From Gammaproteobacteria bacterium (lineage in GTDB: Bacteria; Pseudomonadota; Gammaproteobacteria; Eutrophobiales; Eutrophobiaceae): DNA of 10,270 nt. Position 1 is the first letter of the stretch. Each line of letters begins with the position of its first letter. Made by a program: the position numbers and the translations under genes. Shown one piece after another: positions 1 through 6,729 of this stretch. The stretch is taken from contig JAAXHV010000561.1 of assembly GCA_012270695.1 (NCBI GenBank), positions 1-10,270 on the forward strand, read 5' to 3'. Under the pieces are notes generated by a model, which was given only the letters and a program-made list of their open reading frames with translations, searched no databases and was not told the DNA's origin.

Positions 1-61
1 ATCCGGGGTCATTATGCAGGCTGTTCCCCGTCTACGGCAAATCCGTTAAACTGCAACAGCT

Positions 62-550
62 ATGGCATTAACACGCAGAGAGTTTCTTCAGTTAACTGTA
101 TCCCTGGCGCTTGTGTCTCTGGGCAGGCGCGCCGGCGCAAGTGAGACCGCAGCCCTGCTGTTGAACGATGACGATAACATGTTGTCGGATGTCGTCTATC
201 AGCTGTTCCCCCATCCACAGTTAAGCCAGGACGCGTACAGGCAGGTGGCGCAGCAACTGAGCGCAAACATCAGTCAATCCACTGAACTGACGGCCATGAT
301 GAACAACGCAATGGAACTCCTGGCTGGAAATACCTACGAAAACTGGTCGGTGTTGACAGAGCGCGAGAAAGCAGAAGCGCTTGAGGGAATACAACACACG
401 CCCTTCTTTCAATTTGTCTTGAATGAAACCTTAAGCGGGATATATCGACACCCCCTTACCTGGGAGTTATTGGGTTTTGAGGGCTCCTCACTCGAGTTCG
501 GCGGCTATATCAACCGGGGATTTAACGACATTGACTGGTTGCCTGAATAA
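62..550 (+). CDS. Tat-exported small subunit of a GMC dehydrogenase (gluconate 2-dehydrogenase subunit 3-like)
   Basis: This 162-residue protein opens with a twin-arginine signal: TRREFLQL at residues 4-11 fits the Tat consensus (S/T)RRxFLK, followed by a hydrophobic stretch and a likely cleavage near RAGA (residues 23-26). The mature part of about 135 residues is mostly helical, with the composition of the gluconate 2-dehydrogenase subunit 3 family. Those proteins partner a flavoprotein large subunit, and the flavoprotein gene follows here after a 33-nt gap, so the two form an operon. In known complexes (gluconate, sorbitol and FAD-glucose dehydrogenases) the small subunit supplies the Tat signal for both partners and helps flavin loading. 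The ATG at 62 is chosen because it gives the complete Tat signal; no strong Shine-Dalgarno is visible. A cytochrome c third subunit, usual in characterised enzymes, is not in the window. Family identity rests on signal, size and context. Confidence 0.82.
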   Translation: MALTRREFLQLTVSLALVSLGRRAGASETAALLLNDDDNMLSDVVYQLFPHPQLSQDAYRQVAQQLSANISQSTELTAMMNNAMELLAGNTYENWSVLTEREKAEALEGIQHTPFFQFVLNETLSGIYRHPLTWELLGFEGSSLEFGGYINRGFNDIDWLPE

Positions 551-583
551 CCCGCCGCTCGCATATCCGGGGTCACGGTGTAA

Positions 584-2143
584 ATGACGAAATTCTCCTT
601 AAACGATCCTTCGGTGGTTGTGGTCATCGGTTCAGGCGCCGGTGGCGGAACGGTGTCCGACATACTGTCAAATAACGGGATTAACGTTGTTTGTCTTGAA
701 GCCGGCAAGCGGCTTGACCTGGCAGATATCGTCACCAACGAAGCTGAGATGTTCGGCAAAATCACCTGGCTGGATGAAAGGCAGGGCAGCGGTATTGCCC
801 CGCCTCCTTTCCCCGTGTGGAATTGTAAAACAGTGGGTGGCACGACCTTGCACTGGACGGCGACTAGCGTACGGTTGTTGGAGCATGAATTTAACGCGCA
901 CAGCCACTACGGCGATATAGCAGATACGACATTAGTCGACTGGCCTGTCACGCTTGCTGAACTAGAGCCCTTTTATGCCGCTGCCGAGAATCGGCTGGGT
1001 GTTACCGGGACAAACAACATTGAAAGGCTGCCAGGCAACAACAACTACCTGGTGTTTGAAGCCGGCGCAAAACAGTGTGGCTATAAAGAAATCAATACCG
1101 GTAATTTAGCCATTAACTCGAGGCCGCGCGACGGCAGGGGCAGTTGCCTGCAGCTGGGGTTTTGTACCAGCGGCTGTGCTGTAGGCGCGAAGTGGTCAAG
1201 CTTGTACACGGATATTCCTTCTGCGGAACAAAGCGGCCATTTTGAATTAAGAACGGAGTCAATGGCAGTGAAGGTAAACCATGATAACAAAGGCAAAGTA
1301 ACCGGAGTCGATTACCTGGATGACAACGGTAATCGGCACACCCAATCCGCGCGTGCAGTCTGTATAGCCGGGAATGCCGTTGAGACAACCCGGTTGTTGT
1401 TGAACTCCAGATCTGAACAATTCCCCGACGGTCTGGCCAACCACAGTGGCCAGGTGGGCAAAAACTACATGCGGCACCTCATGGCCGGGGTGGTTGGAAT
1501 CATGCCCGGTCGGGTCAACCTGCATCGCGGCGCTCACCAGGCGGGAATAATCCATGACGAGCGTTACCATGATGATGATAAGCGCGGTTTTTTTGGCGGG
1601 CTGTTGCTTGAAACAGTGAATTTTACGCCGGAATCCATGGCGCGGTTCCTGCGGACGGGCGGCTGGGGCAATACATATGCAAAACTGCTTGAGCAATACG
1701 ACCGGATGGCGGCCATGCTGATCGTGGGTGAGGACCCGCCGATGGAAACTAATTCAATTACCCTGCACCTGACGCGAAAAGACCGCTACGGTCTGCCGGT
1801 CCCGGTCGTTCACTATGAACACCATGACAACTCAAAGAGGATGTTGCGCTACGGGCTGGAACGGGGGCGAAGAATATATGAAGCGCTGGGGGCCGAGCAG
1901 GTGCTGGAAATGGTGGACGTGTTCCCGGCTACTCACAATATGGGCACCGCGCGCATGGGCAACGACCCGGCTGCAAGTGTCTGTAACCATTGGGGGCAAA
2001 CCCACGATCTCGCCAACCTGTTCATCAGTGACGGCAGTCTGTTCCCCACCTCAGGCTGCGCCAACCCGACCCTGACCATCATTGCACTGGCATTAAGACA
2101 AGCGGAATATCTGACCTCACTGATACGGTCAGATTCCATTTAA
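584..2143 (+). CDS. FAD-dependent GMC-family dehydrogenase, large subunit
   Basis: The 519-residue flavoprotein oxidises an alcohol or sugar-type substrate using FAD. Residues 11-22 form the dinucleotide-binding fold (VVVVIGSGAGGG, G16xG18xxG21), and E39 in LEAG should bind the adenosine ribose. The C-terminal GMC signature is present: H451 in ATHNMGTARMG and N494 in CANPT are the expected catalytic His/Asn pair, with the DGSLFP loop between them. Three cysteines at C188, C194 and C198 lie in a Cys-rich segment ending GAKWSS. This recalls the cysteine-rich region of FAD-glucose and fructose dehydrogenases, where a [3Fe-4S] cluster sits, but the spacing (CX5CX3C) is not proof of a cluster. There is no signal peptide, so export probably depends on the Tat-bearing partner just upstream. 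The substrate cannot be read from sequence. The start at 584 has only a GGGG run about 11 nt upstream as a possible ribosome site. Confidence 0.93.
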   Translation: MTKFSLNDPSVVVVIGSGAGGGTVSDILSNNGINVVCLEAGKRLDLADIVTNEAEMFGKITWLDERQGSGIAPPPFPVWNCKTVGGTTLHWTATSVRLLEHEFNAHSHYGDIADTTLVDWPVTLAELEPFYAAAENRLGVTGTNNIERLPGNNNYLVFEAGAKQCGYKEINTGNLAINSRPRDGRGSCLQLGFCTSGCAVGAKWSSLYTDIPSAEQSGHFELRTESMAVKVNHDNKGKVTGVDYLDDNGNRHTQSARAVCIAGNAVETTRLLLNSRSEQFPDGLANHSGQVGKNYMRHLMAGVVGIMPGRVNLHRGAHQAGIIHDERYHDDDKRGFFGGLLLETVNFTPESMARFLRTGGWGNTYAKLLEQYDRMAAMLIVGEDPPMETNSITLHLTRKDRYGLPVPVVHYEHHDNSKRMLRYGLERGRRIYEALGAEQVLEMVDVFPATHNMGTARMGNDPAASVCNHWGQTHDLANLFISDGSLFPTSGCANPTLTIIALALRQAEYLTSLIRSDSI

Positions 2144-2165
2144 CCGCAGCTGCACCTGCACACCT

Positions 2166-2205
2166 GACCGGGGCCAGACCGGGGCTGACCGGGGAAGGAT
2201 CGGGG
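2166..2205. repeat. Four phased GACCGGGG-type motifs
   Basis: GACCGGGG occurs at 2166-2173, 2177-2184 and 2187-2194, with a one-base variant (GATCGGGG) at 2198-2205. Start-to-start distances are 11, 10 and 11 bp, close to one turn of B-DNA. A further copy lies in the first 43-bp tandem unit at 2241-2248. The patch begins just after the GMC stop codon and is noncoding. Regular phasing would suit cooperative protein binding; slipped-strand duplication is an equally simple explanation. Confidence 0.6.
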
Positions 2206-2209
2206 ACAA

Positions 2210-2316
2210 ATTTTAATGGGTGTCCTCTTTTCCCGGGACAGACCGGGGGCAGATTTTAATGGGTGTCCTCTTTTCCCGGGACAGGCCGGAGGCAGATTTT
2301 AATGGGTGTCCCCTTT
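2210..2316. repeat. 43-bp tandem repeat, two full copies plus a partial third
   Basis: The string TTTTAATGGGTGTCC begins at 2211, 2254 and 2297, an exact 43-bp period. Unit 1 (2210-2252) and unit 2 (2253-2295) differ at only two positions; unit 3 is partial and diverged. Each full unit contains the 8-bp palindrome TCCCGGGA (2231-2238 and 2274-2281). The block as a whole is flanked by GGGGACA (2202-2208) and TGTCCCC (2307-2313), an inverted pair. Units are directly contiguous with no spacers, so this is not CRISPR. GGGGACA/TGTCCCC-flavoured noncoding elements are familiar from gammaproteobacterial genomes, sometimes near REP-associated tyrosine transposases; I am recalling this and could not check it. 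The third copy runs into the 3' end of the minus-strand DUF6152-type gene, whose stop codon is at 2315-2317. Confidence 0.85.
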
Positions 2317-2806
2317 ATCCCGCGTCTTGCTGGTTTTTCTGTTCCTGGCGCCGTTTTTCGATATCTTCAAGCAAGCGGTCGCGCTCGCTGCCGACGGTAT
2401 TGCCACCGCGATATTCCGTGCCGTCTTCCGTTACGATCAGTTTCCAGTCCATCTTGTGACCACCGTCCCGCGCCGGGTTGCCGGTAATCCTGATCAAGTC
2501 ACCGGGTTTCAGCGTATCCTTGTTCCATCCCCTGCGCCGCAAAATCGCTGACGCATTCCCCTCCGCGAACCAGCGCTGGACTGCTCCGTCTGCGGTGGTG
2601 ACATCGAAATAGATGCGGGCATGGGGATTGATCAGCCGGAACTTCGTCACCGTGCCGGTAACGGTTATCAGTTCATTGACCAGGTAGTGTGACTCCGGGC
2701 TGTGATGCGAGTGCGCCGGCATGCAGAAAAGCAACCCTGTAATAAGGATCAGCCAGGATCTTCTACCAAGTGTGGCTGCGACGGAATAAAAGTACTCAAT
2801 ATTCAC
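2315..2806 (-). CDS. Exported DUF6152-type small protein
   Basis: I place the start at the GTG at 2806, giving 163 residues. It follows a GAGG ribosome site about 9 nt upstream and overlaps the end of the preceding gene by 11 nt (that stop codon is at 2796-2798), which suggests translational coupling. The frame stays open further upstream, but that would overlap much more of the neighbour. The N-terminus has a hydrophobic signal segment (SWLILITGLLF) and a likely cleavage near AHS, then HHSPESHY. The mature domain shows the DUF6152 pattern: a VTGTVTKFRLINPHARIYF strand, then GW...LKPGDLIRITGNPARDGG, as in small beta-barrel proteins. The C-terminus is a charged, glutamine-rich tail (about residues 137-160) that may form a helix. 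The final codons overlap the 43-bp repeat copy. The function of the family is unknown; these proteins are usually encoded beside other exported proteins, as here. Confidence 0.85.
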   Translation of the reverse strand: MNIEYFYSVAATLGRRSWLILITGLLFCMPAHSHHSPESHYLVNELITVTGTVTKFRLINPHARIYFDVTTADGAVQRWFAEGNASAILRRRGWNKDTLKPGDLIRITGNPARDGGHKMDWKLIVTEDGTEYRGGNTVGSERDRLLEDIEKRRQEQKNQQDAG

Positions 2807-3614
2807 CGGTGATCGCCTCACAGACGAATTCTTCAAGTTCCCAATCCGGCGCGGGTAAAAAACTTCTCTGGTTATCATAGGGTTTGTGGAAGTGTACCGG
2901 ATCGATGATAGCCAGCTCCAGATCCAGTCTGCCGTTGTCGGCGTTAAGGGTGTAGCGTTCAATAAAGCGCGTATCGGCGTGGGGAGCGAATGCCCCGCGC
3001 CCAGGGACGCCGATAACGTTCGGAATAACATGGGTTGTCTCGACTACCAGGGTTGCGCCCTCGTAACGACCTGTAGAATGACCGAGCCTGGTAGGAGGCG
3101 CATCAAGCGGATAAGACCGTCCATTCAGGTATACCGTTCTGACGGCATTCCAGTATTCATAACGGAAGACGACCTCGTCATCGAACTGCTCTATCTGCAT
3201 CGGCACTGGCGCCAGGATCTGGTGTCGCAAACTGTCACCCTCGGGGGTACAGTCCAGGGCCGCGCCCTGAGCCGGGTCGTATTCCGCCTGTTTTTTCAGG
3301 CCCACAGGAGTAAGCAGATCCTTATTCTGCTGTTTCTCATAGTCCTGCATCTCATAAAACAGTTCTTTTACGGACCGGTCGTCGTTGCCGGGGTCTCGCA
3401 GCAGGCTTTGCAGGTATTTAAATCCCGCCAGGGAGCATCCCGAACGGGCACAGGCCAGGTCTTCAATACGCCAGCGTTCATCTTCCGGAGACAGCAGTGC
3501 ATTAGTCCAGACACCCGCAATATCCGGGCGAAGGTCCTCGCGGGCATAGCCGGCGCCATGAGAGGCTATCAGAAGCAAAAGTACGGCAATAACTCTGATG
3601 TTATTTCGAGACAT
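2796..3614 (-). CDS. Exported protein of unknown function, paired with the DUF6152-type gene
   Basis: The 272-residue protein has a classical signal peptide: MSRNNIR, a hydrophobic core (VIAVLLLLIAS) and probable cleavage after GYA at about residue 24. The mature part starts with a DIAGVWTN motif. The C-terminal half carries a pattern I recognise from exported hypothetical proteins of gammaproteobacteria: RTVYLNGRSYP, then RLGHSTGRYEGATLVVET, then FIERYTLN. These look like beta-strands of a single domain, with no catalytic motif I can name. Two cysteines near residues 54 and 60 (DLACARSGC) could form a disulphide in the periplasm. Its stop overlaps the start of the DUF6152-type gene, a pairing I associate with this family, so the two probably work together. 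The mcd gene ends 73 nt upstream on the same strand and may be cotranscribed. The ATG at 3614 is preceded only by a weak purine run. Confidence 0.83.
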   Translation of the reverse strand: MSRNNIRVIAVLLLLIASHGAGYAREDLRPDIAGVWTNALLSPEDERWRIEDLACARSGCSLAGFKYLQSLLRDPGNDDRSVKELFYEMQDYEKQQNKDLLTPVGLKKQAEYDPAQGAALDCTPEGDSLRHQILAPVPMQIEQFDDEVVFRYEYWNAVRTVYLNGRSYPLDAPPTRLGHSTGRYEGATLVVETTHVIPNVIGVPGRGAFAPHADTRFIERYTLNADNGRLDLELAIIDPVHFHKPYDNQRSFLPAPDWELEEFVCEAITGEY

Positions 3615-3634
3615 CTCGTGTTATCCAACGACTA

Positions 3635-3665
3635 CAATGAGTGACAGAGTATATATAAAAAATGA
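3635..3665 (-). promoter_or_regulatory. AT-rich gap with possible -10 element before the exported-protein pair
   Basis: The 73-nt gap between the mcd stop and the next gene holds an AT-rich run which on the minus strand reads TTTTTTATATATACT. TATACT or TATATA could serve as a -10 box about 35-45 nt before the ATG at 3614. No convincing -35 hexamer lies 16-18 nt further upstream, so a separate promoter for the two exported-protein genes is possible but weakly supported. No terminator hairpin follows mcd. Confidence 0.25.
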
Positions 3666-3687
3666 CTGCGATACTGATATTGAAAGT

Positions 3688-5346
3688 TCAGGGGCTTTGC
3701 AAGCGCCGGTTGATCAGTCCCCTGGCGATGATATTTGCTTGGATCTCCGCCGAGCCTTCAAAGATGCTCAATACCCTGGCATCGCATAATACCCGGGAGA
3801 TGGCGTATTCCGTTGCGTAACCGTTCCCCCCGTGGATCTGCAAGGCATTATCTGCACAGGACCAGGCGACCCGGGCGGCCAACATTTTCGCCATGCCTGC
3901 TTCAACGTCGCAGCGCCGGGCCGTGTCCAACTGACGGGCGGCATGATAAACCAGTTGCCTCAACAGCATAATCTCGGCCACCATCCAGCCGATCTTACCG
4001 GCCACCCTGGGAAAAGCCAGGATGGGCTTACCGAACTGTACACGCTGCCGGGCATAGTCCAGGGCCAGTTCCAGCGCGTTCTGCGAAACGCCGACACCAC
4101 GCGCCGCCGTCTGTAAACGCCCCGACTCAAAAGAGGCCATGAGCTGCCTGAACCCCTGCCCTTCAACTCCTCCCAGCAGCCCGTCAGCGCTTGCCCTGCA
4201 GCCAGCAAAACTGAGTTCGTATTCTTTCATGCCGCGATAACCGAGCACTGGGATTTCACTGCCGCTCATTCCTTGCAGCGGAAAAGGATCAGCGTCCGTC
4301 CCGCCTGGTTTATCGATGAGAAACAAGCTCAGACCCCGATGACTTCGATCCCCGGGAGCCGTACGAGCCAGCAGGACCATCAGGTTGGCCCTGGCGGCAT
4401 GAGTGCTCCAGGTCTTGTTGCCGGTTATCTCATAGCAGTCCCCGGCCTTCACGGCCCTGGTCTTCAATCCCGCCAGGTCGGAACCGGCATCGGCTTCAGT
4501 GACCAGTATGGCCGGTAATACATCCCCGGCTGCAATACCCGGCAGGTAACGTCTTTTCTGTTCCTCGGTCCCGGCCTTCAGTATCAACTCCGCAGCTATC
4601 TCGGAGCGCGTCGCCAGTGATCCCACACCCAGAGATCCCCAGCTCAGTTCTTCCGTAATCACACACATGGCAAGCTTGCCGGAAGCATGGCCGCCATATT
4701 GTTCCGGGATACAGACCGCAAAAACGCCCAACTCGGCCAGTTCACGGATCAGATCAAATGGGATTAAACTGTCTTGCCGGTGCCATTGGTGCGCCCGCTC
4801 ACATATTTCCTCATCGGCAAAACGCCGGAACTGCTCCCTGACCAGGGTTAACGTCGTATCCAGAGTCGGTTCGTTGAATTGTTCCCCCCCCGCTACCAGT
4901 TCGGCAATACGCACGCGGTTTTCATTGGTGTTTCCGTCCTTGACCAGTGCGGCGATGACGGCATCGGCCAGGACCTCGCTGATGACTGTATGGGGCAGGA
5001 AATCATCCGGACGAATCATCTCATCCTGGCTCATGGCAATACCGTGTAATAACTGCTGCAGGTAACCGCCCGTCCCGACCTTGAATATGGCCTGTTCCAA
5101 TTCCGTGAAACCGCCTTGCTCCAGTAACCGCCTGGACCAATCCGCCAGTTGTTTCATCGCCTCCAGGTATGTGGCGACCCAGGCATAGCCGTGGGCGATG
5201 AACTGGTGTCGCTCAAGGGAGAGCGCATCGATAGCATTGTCCCTGGCCACCTTCTCAACCAGTGAATCCACGTAACTATGTGCAAGTCTTTCAATTGTGA
5301 GGCAGGCGTATTCCGCTTGCTGTACCAGTGTTTCCATAATGAACAT
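3688..5346 (-). CDS. mcd: (2S)-methylsuccinyl-CoA dehydrogenase-like acyl-CoA dehydrogenase
   Basis: The 552-residue flavoprotein is longer than ordinary acyl-CoA dehydrogenases (about 380-400). The extra part is an N-terminal helical domain of roughly 165 residues containing GYAWVATYLEAMKQLA (about residues 53-68) and GIAMSQDEMIRPDD. These are features I recall from Mcd, the enzyme that oxidises (2S)-methylsuccinyl-CoA to mesaconyl-CoA in the ethylmalonyl-CoA pathway. The catalytic domain shows VTEADAGSDLAGLKTRA (flavin and substrate site), ITGNKTWSTHAARANLMVLL, LGYRGMKEYELSF, LQIHGGNGYATEYAISR and SIFEGSAEIQ, where E530 matches the catalytic base of medium-chain acyl-CoA dehydrogenase. Electrons would pass to electron-transfer flavoprotein. 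Start choice is ATG 5346 or the in-frame ATG at 5337; neither has a clear ribosome site. No other ethylmalonyl-CoA pathway gene adjoins, though a mesaconyl-C4-CoA hydratase-like gene lies about 1.4 kb away. The acyl-CoA dehydrogenase call is near certain; the specific substrate is from recalled motif similarity. Confidence 0.8.
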   Translation of the reverse strand: MFIMETLVQQAEYACLTIERLAHSYVDSLVEKVARDNAIDALSLERHQFIAHGYAWVATYLEAMKQLADWSRRLLEQGGFTELEQAIFKVGTGGYLQQLLHGIAMSQDEMIRPDDFLPHTVISEVLADAVIAALVKDGNTNENRVRIAELVAGGEQFNEPTLDTTLTLVREQFRRFADEEICERAHQWHRQDSLIPFDLIRELAELGVFAVCIPEQYGGHASGKLAMCVITEELSWGSLGVGSLATRSEIAAELILKAGTEEQKRRYLPGIAAGDVLPAILVTEADAGSDLAGLKTRAVKAGDCYEITGNKTWSTHAARANLMVLLARTAPGDRSHRGLSLFLIDKPGGTDADPFPLQGMSGSEIPVLGYRGMKEYELSFAGCRASADGLLGGVEGQGFRQLMASFESGRLQTAARGVGVSQNALELALDYARQRVQFGKPILAFPRVAGKIGWMVAEIMLLRQLVYHAARQLDTARRCDVEAGMAKMLAARVAWSCADNALQIHGGNGYATEYAISRVLCDARVLSIFEGSAEIQANIIARGLINRRLQSP

Positions 5347-5356
5347 TGTATTGCAT

Positions 5357-5397
5357 CAGCCGCAGAGGACACAGAGAAAGTGACTCGGAAGCGGCTG
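5357..5397. repeat. Inverted repeat enclosing a CCGCAGAGGACACAGAGAAA element
   Basis: CAGCCGC (5357-5363) and GCGGCTG (5391-5397) are perfect 7-bp inverted arms around a 27-nt loop, in the 5' leader of the minus-strand mcd gene. The stretch from 5360 to 5379 (on the minus strand TTTCTCTGTGTCCTCTGCGG) resembles a short interspersed sequence I recall from many bacterial genomes; I could not verify this. A function in the mcd leader is speculative, and the arms may pair by chance. Confidence 0.35.
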
Positions 5398-5480
5398 CTT
5401 GCCACGATGAGCGTATCGGGAATACGGTAAGCGACGGTGAGATATCCGGGTTATGGGTGCAGGTGTCTGTTCCGTAACGT

Positions 5481-5486
5481 TATAAT
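5481..5486 (+). promoter_or_regulatory. Perfect -10 box for the MFS transporter gene
   Basis: A consensus TATAAT lies 21 nt before the ATG at 5508, predicting transcription start near 5493 and a leader of only about 15 nt. No good -35 hexamer sits at the usual 16-18 nt distance, so activator dependence or a chance match are both possible. The rest of the 161-nt divergent gap between mcd and this gene shows no clear promoter for mcd. Confidence 0.4.
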
Positions 5487-5507
5487 GACGTTTTCGGTCC
5501 AGGAGCC

Positions 5508-6680
5508 ATGAACAGGCACATTATCCTCGTACTGCTGATCTCGGCCAGCGTCATCACCATGATGTCGACGGACCTGTATGTGCCGAGTCTGGCCCATTTG
5601 CCGGAACTGCTCGGCACAAGTCCTGAACTGGTCAAGCTCACGGTAAGCCTGAATTTGCTGGCCTACGGTTTTGCCACCCTGATCCACGGTCCACTATCGG
5701 AGCGGTTCGGCAGGAAGCCGGTCCTGTTCTGGGGGATGGTCGGATTTACCCTGACCAGTTTCCTCTGCGCCACGGCCGCCGACGTAGGCCAACTGCTCTT
5801 CGCCCGGGTACTTCAGGGAATAGCGGCTGCGGTGGAAGGCGTTGTCGTGCTTGCTGTTATCCGGGACCTGTTCACCGACAGGGAACAGGTTCGGGCTGTG
5901 GCTATCTATGGCATTGCCAGCGCTTTTGCGCCTGCTTTCGCTCCCATGTTAGGCGGTTATATCCATGTGTTTTTCGGCTGGAGAATGAATTTTTATTTAC
6001 TCACGGGCCTGGCTCTCGCGGTAACCCTGCTGATAACCCTGTTCCTGAAAGAATCGACTGAAAAAGATTTCAACGCCCTGAACCTGAAGGAAATATATGC
6101 CGATTATTTCGGCCTGCTCAGCAACAAAACGTTCCTGATTTACAGCACCATCGGCGGTTGCAGCCTGGGCTGCATTTTTGTCTTCATTACGGCAGGACCT
6201 TTTGTCCTGATTACCAACCATGGGGTGGCAACCGAACATTTCGGTTATTACCAGGCGGCGCTTGTAGTTGCTTATGTAATCGGCAGCCTGCTGGCGGCCA
6301 GGATGAGCAGGAATCACACTGCCAGGAAAATACTGGGCACAGGCGTATGCTTTGCAGCATGTGGTTCCCTGTTGTTGCTGGGCATTATGGTTTCCGGATG
6401 GGAGACGCCTGCTACCCTGACATGCGCGGTAGCGGTTCTCCTGTTCGCCGAAGGGCCGATATTTGCCGTGGTGCCCACCCTGGCCATGAACGCAACTGAC
6501 AAAAGAACCGGGGCTGCGGCTGCCCTGCTCATTGCTGCCGAAATGGCGATCGGCTCACTTGCGGCGCTGGCCGTAAGCTGGGTCCATGACGGTACCGCAT
6601 TACCGATGATGACTACGATGCTGGTACTGGTCGCGATTATTATCCTGGCTTACATCAGCAGCGCCAATCAGCCGGCATAG
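5508..6680 (+). CDS. Bcr/CflA-type MFS multidrug efflux transporter
   Basis: This 390-residue inner-membrane protein has the layout of a 12-helix major facilitator drug/proton antiporter and the length typical of the Bcr/CflA subfamily. Helix 1 (about residues 5-20) runs into STDLYVPSL, matching the D-x-Y-x-P motif (D22, Y24, P26) after the first helix of Bcr-like exporters. Motif A follows at residues 61-71 (GPLSERFGRKP) between helices 2 and 3. LFARVLQGIAAAVEGVVVLAVIRD is the conserved fourth-helix region, and IASAFAPAFAPMLGGYI is the motif C-like fifth helix. The start is fixed by the need to include helix 1; AGGAG at 5501-5505 is only 2 nt from the ATG, unusually close. The gene stands alone, divergent from mcd and convergent with the hydratase gene (49 nt between stops). 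Substrates of such exporters vary and cannot be predicted; a metabolite exporter is possible. Confidence 0.92.
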   Translation: MNRHIILVLLISASVITMMSTDLYVPSLAHLPELLGTSPELVKLTVSLNLLAYGFATLIHGPLSERFGRKPVLFWGMVGFTLTSFLCATAADVGQLLFARVLQGIAAAVEGVVVLAVIRDLFTDREQVRAVAIYGIASAFAPAFAPMLGGYIHVFFGWRMNFYLLTGLALAVTLLITLFLKESTEKDFNALNLKEIYADYFGLLSNKTFLIYSTIGGCSLGCIFVFITAGPFVLITNHGVATEHFGYYQAALVVAYVIGSLLAARMSRNHTARKILGTGVCFAACGSLLLLGIMVSGWETPATLTCAVAVLLFAEGPIFAVVPTLAMNATDKRTGAAAALLIAAEMAIGSLAALAVSWVHDGTALPMMTTMLVLVAIIILAYISSANQPA

Positions 6681-6729
6681 TGGTAGTCCCGGGCTGCACC
6701 AACCATCAACTTCACCGCATAATGTATTC

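Noticed and set aside
1259..1696. 145-codon minus-strand open frame
   Set aside because: It is antisense to the middle of the GMC dehydrogenase and its translation resembles no family.
2205..2316. CRISPR array
   Set aside because: The 43-bp units follow each other directly, with no unique spacers, and no cas gene is near.
2220..2551. Overlapping plus-strand open frames starting in the repeats
   Set aside because: Their starts sit in the 43-bp repeat and they run antisense to the DUF6152-type gene in three frames; low plausibility as proteins.
2806..3031. Long N-terminal extension of the DUF6152-type protein
   Set aside because: It would overlap the upstream gene by over 200 nt and bury the signal peptide; the GTG at 2806 has a ribosome site and a short overlap.
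2886..3644. 252-codon open frame on the plus strand
   Set aside because: It lies opposite the exported-protein gene, which has a signal peptide and family motifs; the plus-strand translation has no recognisable domain.
6681..6729. Bidirectional terminator between the converging transporter and hydratase genes
   Set aside because: Only short GC matches around CCCGGG are present, without a stable stem and T-run.
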